From Bacteriovoracaceae bacterium (lineage in GTDB: Bacteria > Bdellovibrionota > Bacteriovoracia > Bacteriovoracales > Bacteriovoracaceae): a DNA stretch of 64,000 nucleotides. Made by a program: the position numbers and the translations under genes. Location of the stretch: NCBI GenBank assembly GCA_029865945.1, contig JARXAH010000073.1:27211-91210 (forward strand). The letters run 5' to 3'. The notes below the pieces were generated by a model, which ran no database searches, was not told where the DNA came from, and saw only the letters and a list, made by a program, of their open reading frames with translations. Below are positions 27,304 through 34,896 of the stretch, piece by piece; the stretch's first letter is position 1, and each line of letters begins with the position of its first letter.

Positions 27304-28461
27304 TTATAGGCCAATAGTTTTTAACCCTTTTTGCCAAGGCAAAGACCAAATTTCTCCATATTTCTTTTCTGTGTTGCCCATGTGAAAAACGAATAATTTT
27401 GATTTTTTTCTTCCCTCTGGATGGAAACAATTTTGGAAATATTTTAGTCCTTCTAATTCTCTATGATCTAAATTTGGTGAAGTCTTTACTTCAATTCCAT
27501 AATATTCGCCTTGAAGTTCTAGAATAAAATCCACTTCAATACCGGCCCTGGTTCTAAAAGAAAATATTTTGAGATCAACGTCATTTGCCCAACTGGAATG
27601 CAAGAGCTGAGAGAAGATCAGTTGTTCGGAAAGTTTTCCGATCCTATCTGCACTCGCAAGATAATTTCCAAGTAGGCCATTGTAAACGCCGTTATCAAAA
27701 AAATAAAATTTAGGATGCTTGATGATATCTTCACTATGGCCTTCGTGTAAAAAAGGAAACAATCGATAACCGACCAGAGTATCTTCTAGAATTTCAAAAT
27801 ATCTTGGTATCGCGTGACGAGAAATTTTTGATTTGGAGGCGAGCTTAGTATAGTCAACAAACTCGGCAATCATAGCTGTTACTTCAGTAAAGAAGCGAGC
27901 GAATGAGTCTAAGTTTCTCGTAAGGGATTCGGCCTTGATTTCTTCTTTGAGATAATTGGCGGCGTAAGATCTCAAGATGAGTTTTTTTTCTTTTTCAGAA
28001 TTTAATAGATAAGGGTCTGGTAGGGTTCCATATTCTAAGGCACGCTTCACATCCATGGAATAATTTAATTCTTTGGCCACCAGAGGGCCTAAATTAAAAT
28101 TTACTAATCTTCCAGGTAGCAGGTTGGCACCTCCACGTTTCAATTTCCGAGCGCTCGAACCGGTGAGATAAAATTTGATGGATTTGTTTTTATCAACAAT
28201 CGCTTGGATGGTATTGAGTAGTTTGGGAAGGCGTTGAATTTCATCTATGTAAACAGATTTGTAGTTTTCGGACTCGACCGCTTCTCTGAAGGCCGAAGGA
28301 AGGCCTGAGTACTTTAAAAACTCTAACTCGTCTGACAAATTGATCTCTAAATCTGGTTTTATTCCACTAATGAGAGTGGTTTTTCCCACTTGGCGAGGGC
28401 CAAGTAAGAGAACACTTTTTTTGGTTTTGATAATTTCTGGGGCAATAATTCGGGTGATCAT
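27304..28461 (-). CDS. AAA-14/DUF4143 ATPase
   Basis: ATPase of 385 residues. The Walker A motif is GPRQVGKTT (about residues 21-29) and Walker B is SVYIDEIQRL (about 69-78), followed by a sensor-like FYLTGSSA. The C-terminal half is the DUF4143 domain, with the nuclease-like IEVDFILE...YYGIEVKTS stretch (about 310-330) characteristic of this family. Such genes are common, mobile and mostly of unknown role; many sit near toxin-antitoxin or defence genes, as here next to a ribbon-helix-helix protein. All ATP-binding residues are intact. Confidence 0.9.
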   Translation of the reverse strand: MITRIIAPEIIKTKKSVLLLGPRQVGKTTLISGIKPDLEINLSDELEFLKYSGLPSAFREAVESENYKSVYIDEIQRLPKLLNTIQAIVDKNKSIKFYLTGSSARKLKRGGANLLPGRLVNFNLGPLVAKELNYSMDVKRALEYGTLPDPYLLNSEKEKKLILRSYAANYLKEEIKAESLTRNLDSFARFFTEVTAMIAEFVDYTKLASKSKISRHAIPRYFEILEDTLVGYRLFPFLHEGHSEDIIKHPKFYFFDNGVYNGLLGNYLASADRIGKLSEQLIFSQLLHSSWANDVDLKIFSFRTRAGIEVDFILELQGEYYGIEVKTSPNLDHRELEGLKYFQNCFHPEGRKKSKLFVFHMGNTEKKYGEIWSLPWQKGLKTIGL

Positions 28462-28497
28462 GTGCTCATAATATCACAATTATGAGCACTAGTGCAC

Positions 28498-28791
28498 CTA
28501 AATTCTAAGCCATTCTTGCATGAGCTCTTTCATTTTGGTTTGGTAAGGAGTGTTTTCAAGTTGGGATTTTGCTTTAAATGCTGCCAATAGATTCACAGGT
28601 ACTTTGATGCTGATTAACTTGGAAGGGGATTTAGATTTAGATTTAGATTTTAATTTAAGATTTAGCTGTGTTTCATAATGAAGGCGCCTAAAATCATCTA
28701 GGAAAATAAGGATTTGCTTGGGAGTTAATTTTTTACAATTTTCAAGATATTCATCTGAAAATAATTGAAGGGCCTTATTTTTTTTCATCAT
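28498..28791 (-). CDS. Ribbon-helix-helix (CopG-like) protein, antitoxin-type
   Basis: Protein of 97 residues. The C-terminal 40 residues (SKLISIKVPVNLLAAFKAKS, then TPYQTKMKELMQEWL) form a ribbon-helix-helix DNA-binding unit of CopG/BrnA type. The N-terminal part (LFSDEYLENCKKLTPKQILIFLDDF) looks like a partner-binding helix pair, and a KSKSKSKS repeat links the two. The ATG overlaps the end of a truncated nucleotidyltransferase-like gene, so the pair once formed an operon. It is likely an antitoxin or regulator that has lost its partner. Confidence 0.75.
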   Translation of the reverse strand: MMKKNKALQLFSDEYLENCKKLTPKQILIFLDDFRRLHYETQLNLKLKSKSKSKSPSKLISIKVPVNLLAAFKAKSQLENTPYQTKMKELMQEWLRI

Positions 28792-28963
28792 TTCTTTTGT
28801 GAATTCTCTCTAGAGCGGCCACATCTGCCAAGTCTTGCGGACGTTTAGCAGCTCGCTTCATTTTAATTAAATCTTTTAGGTTTAAGATATTGATCGACTG
28901 ATTTTCAAGTTTTATTTTGTTAATTTCCTTCCCAGAGAGATCGAAGGTAAGAATGACATCGAC
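28775..28963 (-). pseudogene. Remnant of a nucleotidyltransferase-like gene (C-terminal fragment)
   Basis: 62 codons without a start codon. The frame is closed upstream by TAA at 28964-28966. The translated end INILNLKDLIKMKRAAKRPQ followed by DLADVAALERI matches the C-terminal signature of DUF6036/MNT-like nucleotidyltransferases found beside small DNA-binding proteins. The nucleotidyltransferase active site (GSxxx...DxD) is missing. The fragment's stop lies 14-16 bases inside the following gene, which shows the ancestral two-gene layout. Confidence 0.6.
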
Positions 28964-28995
28964 TTATGGGGCCCAACGCCAACTTTTGTCCATGA

Positions 28996-29907
28996 TCAAA
29001 ATTTATTCAAACATGTTGTGACTTCATAATATTTTTTTTCTAATTTAAATTCTGCTGGAAGTGGTTTCTTGTCTTGCTTTGTGTATCTTTGATAAGCAAA
29101 ATATTCAGGAAAGCCTAGGGTGTGTAGTTTCCATAATGCATTGTAGTTTGAATAAATGTCTAAATTGTATTGTTTGTAAATTGTCACAAATTCACTTATC
29201 TCTGCGGCCATTACTTCAATAATAAATTTAGAATTTATGACTAACTGCATGGCTATTTTAGATGGATCTGGCCTACCGTAAGGGTCTAACAAATCAGGTA
29301 ATTCATTTACAGTCTTATCATTTTTTGATTTTTGGTGAAATTTATTCTCAGCGAGAAATCGCATTACGAGATAAGGTTGTATTTGTCCAGATCCAAGACT
29401 AGTGAATAAAAATTTATTAGTAGAGGTATTACGCTTTACAGGTTGCATGTGATTTTCAAGATATTTTCTATCTTCTTGATAAGTTTTATAGAAAAGTTTC
29501 ATGGTATCTTCTCTCTCCGTATCATCTTTGAAATTAAGTCTACCATGAAGTGTTTCATCATCTTGAGAGTTGTCAAAAAAATCGTAACCTAGTCCTTGCA
29601 TTGATAGATTCCAAACTAAAGAGGATGGATCGATACTATATAAGCATGAAATGTCACAGATATAATTATCAGTTCGTTTTATAATTTCTGGAAATTTTCT
29701 AGCATTGATAGCTTCTATTGTTTCAGTCCCTCCTCCGACTCCTCGATGCTTATCCATATATTCATCAGTTTGTGCGAATGATTTTATCCCATAGATAAGT
29801 AAAAAAATTGACATCAAATGCCTAATCATTAATGGAATTTTTGCTTCAATCTTTGAATGGTGGAAAGAAAATAATCTTGAAATAGATTTGGACATTTCAT
29901 ATCTCAT
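28996..29907 (-). CDS. Exported or membrane-anchored protein with lysozyme-like pattern
   Basis: Protein of 303 residues. The ATG at 29907 has a GAGG ribosome site. A basic leader of about 26 residues precedes a hydrophobic stretch (MIRHLMSIFLLIYGIKSFAQ), so the protein is exported or anchored. The centre contains SLGSGQIQPYLVMRFL, then DPSKIAMQLVINSKFIIEVM and NYNALWKLHTLG. The order of Gly-x-Gln-Ile, Asp-Pro with a helix, then Tyr-Asn-Ala-x3-Leu resembles soluble lytic transglycosylases and the DUF1402 group. A catalytic Glu is not certain, so peptidoglycan cleavage is only a suggestion. Confidence 0.6.
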   Translation of the reverse strand: MRYEMSKSISRLFSFHHSKIEAKIPLMIRHLMSIFLLIYGIKSFAQTDEYMDKHRGVGGGTETIEAINARKFPEIIKRTDNYICDISCLYSIDPSSLVWNLSMQGLGYDFFDNSQDDETLHGRLNFKDDTEREDTMKLFYKTYQEDRKYLENHMQPVKRNTSTNKFLFTSLGSGQIQPYLVMRFLAENKFHQKSKNDKTVNELPDLLDPYGRPDPSKIAMQLVINSKFIIEVMAAEISEFVTIYKQYNLDIYSNYNALWKLHTLGFPEYFAYQRYTKQDKKPLPAEFKLEKKYYEVTTCLNKF

Positions 29908-30122
29908 AAAACCTCACTAATTACTTGCATAAATATGCAAGATACAAACAGCTAAATTTATTAATGACAAGATTCATAAGATATAATTAATCTTAATGTT
30001 TCACGAAAATTTTTTTTTGTGAAATCAAAGGATAAATTTAGTGAATTAATTACTAATATCTGTACTTAATATAGAGTAAGAAAAACGTTTGATGATAAAA
30101 ATTCCATTATTAAAGGATTGGA

Positions 30123-30767
30123 TCACCCTAACGCCGGAAATAATCCCTTAAGCCCCGCCACGATGTACTCGATCGCTACCGCAAGAAGAATCATTCCCAT
30201 AATTCGCGTAAGAACGTTCATGCCCGTGCGGCCGATGCGTTCGCGGATTTTTCGACTGGAAGACAAAATATAAAAAACCAACATCGAAAGTAAAAATAGG
30301 GCCACAAAAGAGGTTCCCCACTCGTACCAATGATCAAACTTTTCGCTCTGAATGATGCAAGTACTAATGGACCCGGGCCCAGCAAGGAGTGGGATGGCAA
30401 GAGGAACAACTCCAAGCTCTTTAATTTGCGACTGACGGTCTAACTCGCTCTGATTAATGTTGGTAGGTGATTGCTCGGCACGAATCATACTCATGGCAGA
30501 GAGCGCAATGAGGATTCCCCCCGCCACCCTAAAGGAGACGAGTGAAATACCAAAATACCCTAAGATAAATTTTCCGCATATCAAGCTCAACATCAGCGTA
30601 ATGAAAATCGCAATCCCACAGCGCATGGAAATATTATCAATTTCTTCTTTGGAGTATTTACTCGTAAGCGAAATAAAAACGGGGAGGGCACCGAGCGGAT
30701 TGAGTATCGATAGTAGTGAAATAAAAAATTTTGTCGCAAAGGTAAATAAACTTAGTGTCGTTAACAT
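30123..30767 (-). CDS. marC: MarC-family integral membrane protein
   Basis: Inner-membrane protein of 214 residues with six hydrophobic segments. Family hallmarks are visible: LLSILNPLGALPVFISLT in segment 1 (about 18-35), FRVAGGILIALSAMSM (about 79-94) and VVPLAIPLLAGPGSIST (about 121-137). The MarC/UPF0056 family has no established transport substrate; the old link to multiple antibiotic resistance has not held up. The start overlaps the end of cinA by 7 bases, so the two are cotranscribed. Confidence 0.9.
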   Translation of the reverse strand: MLTTLSLFTFATKFFISLLSILNPLGALPVFISLTSKYSKEEIDNISMRCGIAIFITLMLSLICGKFILGYFGISLVSFRVAGGILIALSAMSMIRAEQSPTNINQSELDRQSQIKELGVVPLAIPLLAGPGSISTCIIQSEKFDHWYEWGTSFVALFLLSMLVFYILSSSRKIRERIGRTGMNVLTRIMGMILLAVAIEYIVAGLKGLFPALG

Positions 30768-32014
30768 AATTCTATTTCCATTCGCACATGATGAAGCGCC
30801 GCTTGAGACGCCCTGTATTTAATCATCTCTCGATTTCCCATAAACTGGTAGTGAAAAGCTTTAGTCCCCAGCGGTGAAGCAATACCTATCCAAACTGATC
30901 CCACAGGATTTTTTTCACTTCCGCCCCCAGGCCCTGCAATCCCAGTCGTACTCACGGCCACATCACATTGAGTCGCAGCTTTCACACCTTCGGCCATGAG
31001 TTTCGCCACCGTTTCACTAACGACACCTGCCGATTGAATGATTTGCTCAGGTACTTCTAGTAATTCAGATTTCATTTCTTCACTATAGGCAACCACCGAC
31101 CCCTTAAAAACCGTAGATGAACCTGCCACATCAGTTAGTCGCGACGCAATCAATCCCCCCGTACAGGACTCTGCGGTACCAAGAGTTATCTCTTTGGCGC
31201 GCGCCAACTGGAGCACAAAATTTGGGAGTTCCAATTGGCCAAATTGCCAAATGTGGGGAGCGAGAGGAGAATTTAAAAATATTCGCTTCAACTTTGAAGC
31301 GCTCTCTTTAACTTGGGCCTTCGTTTCACCGCTGATACGAATTCCAATGTCCACGCCCATGGCGTGAGGAAGTGAGCTCACTTGCCCAAAGCTAGCTAAG
31401 GTTTCCCAGAGATGAGGACACATTTCTTTAAAAATCTTTTCTTCCGGTAGTTTCCAAGTTTTCACCACAAAGTGCTCAAAAATTTCACCCGCAACCGCAA
31501 AATTTAAAATTTCTTGCTCGAGCATCGCCTGAAATTCTTTAGGCACTCCCGGGGCAGCGATGATCCATTTATCTTTTTGCCATTCAAATTTAAGTCCCGG
31601 CGCCAGACCCACAGGATTGTAAACGGCCGAAAAATCTTCTGGAATGTGGTCATACTTATTGAACGAGGGATCAAATTCTCGTCCTATTCGCCCATAGTGA
31701 TCTGTGGCAACTTTGCGTGCCGCTTCATGATAGATAATTTTTTTTCCGAAGGTGAGCGCGAGCGCGGACTTCGTAACATCATCAAGAGTTGGGCCCATGC
31801 CTCCACTCGTGATGATAAGATCACACGTCTTGATGAGTTCTTGTAAGTGAAATTGAATGGTCGTAACTTGATCACCGATGACGGAGATAAGATCAAGCTC
31901 CCAACCACATGAAGTGAGATGCCTTGCCAACCAAGACGCATTGGCGTCCACGGTTTTCCCTTGCAAAATTTCTTGGCCAATAACTAATAGTGCGATGGTA
32001 GGTTTTTTTTTCAT
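30761..32014 (-). CDS. cinA: CinA-family protein: MoaB-like domain plus nicotinamide-nucleotide amidase
   Basis: Protein of 417 residues with both canonical domains. The N-terminal MoaB/COG1058 domain (about 1-170) shows GQEILQGKTVDANASWLA and SGGMGPTLDDVTKSAL. The C-terminal PncC-type amidase (about 260-415) shows TAESCTGGLIASRLTDVAGSS and TTGIAGPGGGSEKNPVG. The protein recycles nicotinamide mononucleotide to nicotinate mononucleotide in the pyridine nucleotide cycle; the N-terminal domain hydrolyses ADP-ribose in characterised cases. The length equals full-size CinA. It lies upstream of marC. Confidence 0.94.
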   Translation of the reverse strand: MKKKPTIALLVIGQEILQGKTVDANASWLARHLTSCGWELDLISVIGDQVTTIQFHLQELIKTCDLIITSGGMGPTLDDVTKSALALTFGKKIIYHEAARKVATDHYGRIGREFDPSFNKYDHIPEDFSAVYNPVGLAPGLKFEWQKDKWIIAAPGVPKEFQAMLEQEILNFAVAGEIFEHFVVKTWKLPEEKIFKEMCPHLWETLASFGQVSSLPHAMGVDIGIRISGETKAQVKESASKLKRIFLNSPLAPHIWQFGQLELPNFVLQLARAKEITLGTAESCTGGLIASRLTDVAGSSTVFKGSVVAYSEEMKSELLEVPEQIIQSAGVVSETVAKLMAEGVKAATQCDVAVSTTGIAGPGGGSEKNPVGSVWIGIASPLGTKAFHYQFMGNREMIKYRASQAALHHVRMEIELC

Positions 32015-32160
32015 ATAGTATGGATAATGTAGATAATGCTCAAGCTAAGTGGCATTATGAACTCAATTTAATTAGAAATGAATGTTAAAGAATATTATGG
32101 ATCATAAGCTAACACAAAAAACACAAAATCTTCAATATACGTATTTACCTGCGTGGTTCT

Positions 32161-32286
32161 GTAACAACTTAAGGCCCTCTGGAAATTTCGTCACGATTAG
32201 GACGACGTTTCGAGGCTTGCTTCCTGCAAGCCGCAGAAAAAGGAGTCCGTAGAGTGGCGAAATTTACGAGGGACCTAGGTTGTTAC
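32161..32286. repeat. Structured 126-bp nested inverted-repeat element, copy B
   Basis: Outer imperfect inverted repeat: 32161-32194 (beginning GTAACAAC) pairs with 32254-32286 (ending GTTGTTAC), including a CCCTC/GAGGG block and AAATTTCG/CGAAATTT. The core contains AGGACGACGTTTCGAG, a perfect 7-bp hairpin (GGCTTGC, loop TTCCT, GCAAGCC at 32214-32232), CGCAG, N6, GAGTCCGTAG. It aligns with the core at 14239-14364, with paired changes in the hairpin stem. The right arm is the first eleven codons of the FAD dehydrogenase gene, and its ribosome site (AAGGAG, 32240-32245) lies in the core. Confidence 0.75.
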
Positions 32287-33825
32287 CAATTTACTTTAAA
32301 TTATGATGAATCACTTGAGGATTACTTAAGAAAAAATTATCCCAATTATCATGCGCACCGAATTTTAAGTAAAAGTTTGGATGCAAGAAAGGCCAATGCG
32401 GGACAAAAACCTACCTTCTTTTATCAAGTGGAATTGGCCACCACCCACCAAGACTTAAGTGACCTAAGTTTTAAATTTCCCAAAATATTTTGGAGTAGCG
32501 AACTTCCTATTATCGTAGGTGCTGGGCCCGCAGGACTTTTTTGTGCCCTCTGGCTTGCAGAGCATGGAATTGCGTCCCGTATTATTGAGAGGGGAGATGA
32601 GGCCAGTCGCCGCATGCTAAAGATCGCGCGCTACTGGCGCTACGGCGAATTGGATTCAGACAGTAACGTTTGTTTTGGCGAGGGCGGCGCTGGACTTTAC
32701 AGTGATGGAAAACTGATTACGCGTGTGAAGTCGCCCTACATTAAGTACGTCATGCGAAAATTTGTAGAATTTGGAGCACCACCCGACACGGAATACTTAA
32801 GTGACCCCCATCTTGGATCCAATAAAATTAGGTCCATCATTTCAAAAATTTCAGATTTTTTGCGCTCCCGCGGATGTCAATTTTATTTCAACACTCAAGT
32901 CGTTGAGTTACTCACTCTAAAAAATGAAGTGGTGGGCGTAAAATTACAAGATGGCCGCAAGCTTGAAAGTGATCACGTCATCTTGGCCACCGGCCACAGT
33001 GCCAAAGAAATTTATCATGATCTCGTGGATAAAAAAGTAGAATTGGCCGCAAAAAATTTTGCCGTTGGTGTTCGGGTTGAACATCCGCGCGCGCTCATTG
33101 ATAAAATTCAGCATGGCGTCTTTTGTGAAGATCAAATTTTGGGCGCGGCCCGCTACCGATTAAGTTATCACGACGAGACAACAGATAAGGGAACGTACAG
33201 TTTTTGTATGTGCCCTGGTGGTTATGTGCTTAGCTCTACGACCAGTAAAAATAGTTTGGTCGTCAACGGGATGAGTAATTTTGCTCGCAATTCTCCTTGG
33301 TCTAATGCGGCCTTAGTGGTTTCGGTGGACGCTGTAAAAGATGCAAAATTTTCGCCAACGAATTTGCTCGCGGGACTAAATTTTATTGAAGATGTGGAAG
33401 CGCGCGCCTTTGCTGCTTCCAAAGCAAATGCCAGTGGTCGTGAACTTCCGGCCCAAACGATTTTAGATTTTTTGAGCGATAAAAAGTCGCACACGCTTCC
33501 TAAAAATAGCTCTCCCTCTGATTTAGTGTCTGTAGAAATGAAAGAAATTTTGCCGCCCTTTATTCTGAATCATCTCAAAGAGGCCTTAAAAATATTTCAA
33601 AAAAAAATGCCAGGTTTCATTTCTGAAAAGGGCGTCCTCATTGCGCCAGAGACGAGAACTTCCTCTCCGGTTCGCATCGTTCGCGACCTTGTGACGATGG
33701 AGTCACCGTCTCATAAGGGCCTCTACCCGAGCGGCGAAGGTGCTGGTTATGCAGGTGGAATTACTTCTGCAGCAGTGGATGGAGTAAAGGTTGCCCAGGC
33801 GATCATTGAGAAAATTAAACCCTAA
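32254..33825 (+). CDS. FAD-dependent dehydrogenase (COG2509 type)
   Basis: Flavoprotein of 523 residues. The N-terminal extension domain (about 10-85, including KSLDARKANAGQKP) is typical of COG2509. Then comes the FAD-binding dinucleotide fold VGAGPAGLFCALWLAEHG with IIERG (about 89-113), the GEGGAGLYSDGKL block (about 147-159) and the C-terminal FAD loop GLYPSGEGAGYAGGITSAA. The substrate is unknown for the family. The GTG start with AAGGAG 8 bases upstream is supported, but the first eleven codons are one arm of a long inverted repeat, which may control translation. Confidence 0.88.
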   Translation: MAKFTRDLGCYQFTLNYDESLEDYLRKNYPNYHAHRILSKSLDARKANAGQKPTFFYQVELATTHQDLSDLSFKFPKIFWSSELPIIVGAGPAGLFCALWLAEHGIASRIIERGDEASRRMLKIARYWRYGELDSDSNVCFGEGGAGLYSDGKLITRVKSPYIKYVMRKFVEFGAPPDTEYLSDPHLGSNKIRSIISKISDFLRSRGCQFYFNTQVVELLTLKNEVVGVKLQDGRKLESDHVILATGHSAKEIYHDLVDKKVELAAKNFAVGVRVEHPRALIDKIQHGVFCEDQILGAARYRLSYHDETTDKGTYSFCMCPGGYVLSSTTSKNSLVVNGMSNFARNSPWSNAALVVSVDAVKDAKFSPTNLLAGLNFIEDVEARAFAASKANASGRELPAQTILDFLSDKKSHTLPKNSSPSDLVSVEMKEILPPFILNHLKEALKIFQKKMPGFISEKGVLIAPETRTSSPVRIVRDLVTMESPSHKGLYPSGEGAGYAGGITSAAVDGVKVAQAIIEKIKP

Positions 33826-33860
33826 TTTATAACAATATTAATTTTTAGTACAATAAACAC

Positions 33861-34118
33861 ATGAAACGTACAAATCTTGTGCTTGATGAATCCAACTTAA
33901 AAAAAGCTACTTCCCTGTTAGGCGTAAAAACCTACTCTGAAGCTGTCAATCTCGCTCTCAAAGAAATAATAGCGTTAATCCATTTGCGTAATTTATCCCA
34001 TCTCATGGGGCAAGATATTTGGTCCGGAAATCTCTCAGAGATGAGAGATGACAAAATAATGAAAAAATCTACTTCTCGAAATATTAAAAAAACGAAAAAG
34101 AAACTTAAAATTTCATGA
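33861..34118 (+). CDS. vapB: VapB-type antitoxin
   Basis: Antitoxin of 85 residues. The N-terminal MKRTNLVLDESNLKKATSLL followed by KTYSEAVNLALKEI is a ribbon-helix-helix of the VapB (DUF2191-like) group. The tail is very Lys-rich. The stop overlaps the start of the PIN-domain toxin gene in an ATGA arrangement (34115-34118), the usual VapBC layout. It should bind both the toxin and the operon's promoter, although the toxin gene now seems frameshifted. Confidence 0.82.
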   Translation: MKRTNLVLDESNLKKATSLLGVKTYSEAVNLALKEIIALIHLRNLSHLMGQDIWSGNLSEMRDDKIMKKSTSRNIKKTKKKLKIS

Positions 34119-34494
34119 TACTTTTAGATACTTCTGCTTGGATTAATTATTTGAAAAAGGTGGATTGGAATTTGAAACAATGAAGTCCATCGTTATATGT
34201 GCGCCAGTTATCCAAGAAATTTTGCAAGGAATTTCAGAACCTAATCATTTAACTTTAGTTAAGGATGCTTTATTGTCACTTCCCATGCTTGAGAACCCAA
34301 TATCAATGGAAATTTTTCTTGAGGCCTCTGAAATTTACCGGATAGGTAGAAAAAAGGGTTACACCATTTGTTCATCTGTAGACTGTCTTATTTCTGCCAT
34401 TGCCATAAAAAATAAAGTTCCCATCCATCAATTCGATAGAGATTTTGATTACATTTCTAAATATACTTCTTTGGCTATTAGAAACAAGATTTAG
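34115..34494 (+). pseudogene. vapC: VapC-type PIN-domain toxin, frameshifted
   Basis: The first frame, from ATG 34115, gives MILLDTSAWINYLKK and then soon stops at TGA. The continuation is in another frame from about 34160: VICAPVIQEILQG, CSSVDCLISAIAIKN and HQFDRDFDYI. Adding one A to the A5 run at 34154-34158 joins both parts into a complete PIN protein. The four acidic positions (the early LLDTS Asp, QEIL Glu, SVDC Asp and DRDFD Asp) are then in order. It is most simply an inactivated toxin; a sequencing error or slippage at the A-run remains possible. Confidence 0.8.
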
Positions 34495-34896
34495 ATAGGA
34501 AGAATTCGCTCGCTAATATCCTAAGATTTTTGAATTCACAAATTTTCTACTTAATTCCAATTCATGTCATCAGCTACCAATATACAAAATAGGTGTCAAT
34601 TTAATGAACTCACTTTTTGTGTAAAAAATAATGATAGACTTAGTAAAATGTTCACTGGAAATACTGACGGAAAAATGAAAGCGCTAAAATTATCAATTCA
34701 TTCCTATTCTTGAAAATTTACCTATCAGGCCAATGAATGTTCAAATTGTGTTCAGATTCCTCTCCGTTAAGACGAATTTACACGTTTTGTTTCCCATATA
34801 AATAAATATCTGTTATTCTTTCAACTATAATTTTTCAATTCACCCTAATTCATTATGGTGAATCCTAACCCTTAAACCATTAAGAGAATTCCTATT
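34495..34896 (+). promoter_or_regulatory. 402-base gene-free leader upstream of typA with a hairpin
   Basis: Very AT-rich region without a convincing gene. Close to typA it contains a perfect 7-bp inverted repeat ATTCACC/GGTGAAT (34838-34863) about 35 bases before the start codon, which could be an operator or an mRNA hairpin. The upstream 300 bases show nothing definite beyond A/T tracts suited to promoters. Confidence 0.4.

Noticed and set aside
32161..32286. Integron attC site
   Set aside because: The ends GTAACAAC...GTTGTTAC look vaguely like core sites, but the RYYYAAC and GTTRRRY pattern is not met, there is no integrase gene, and the second copy has quite different ends.
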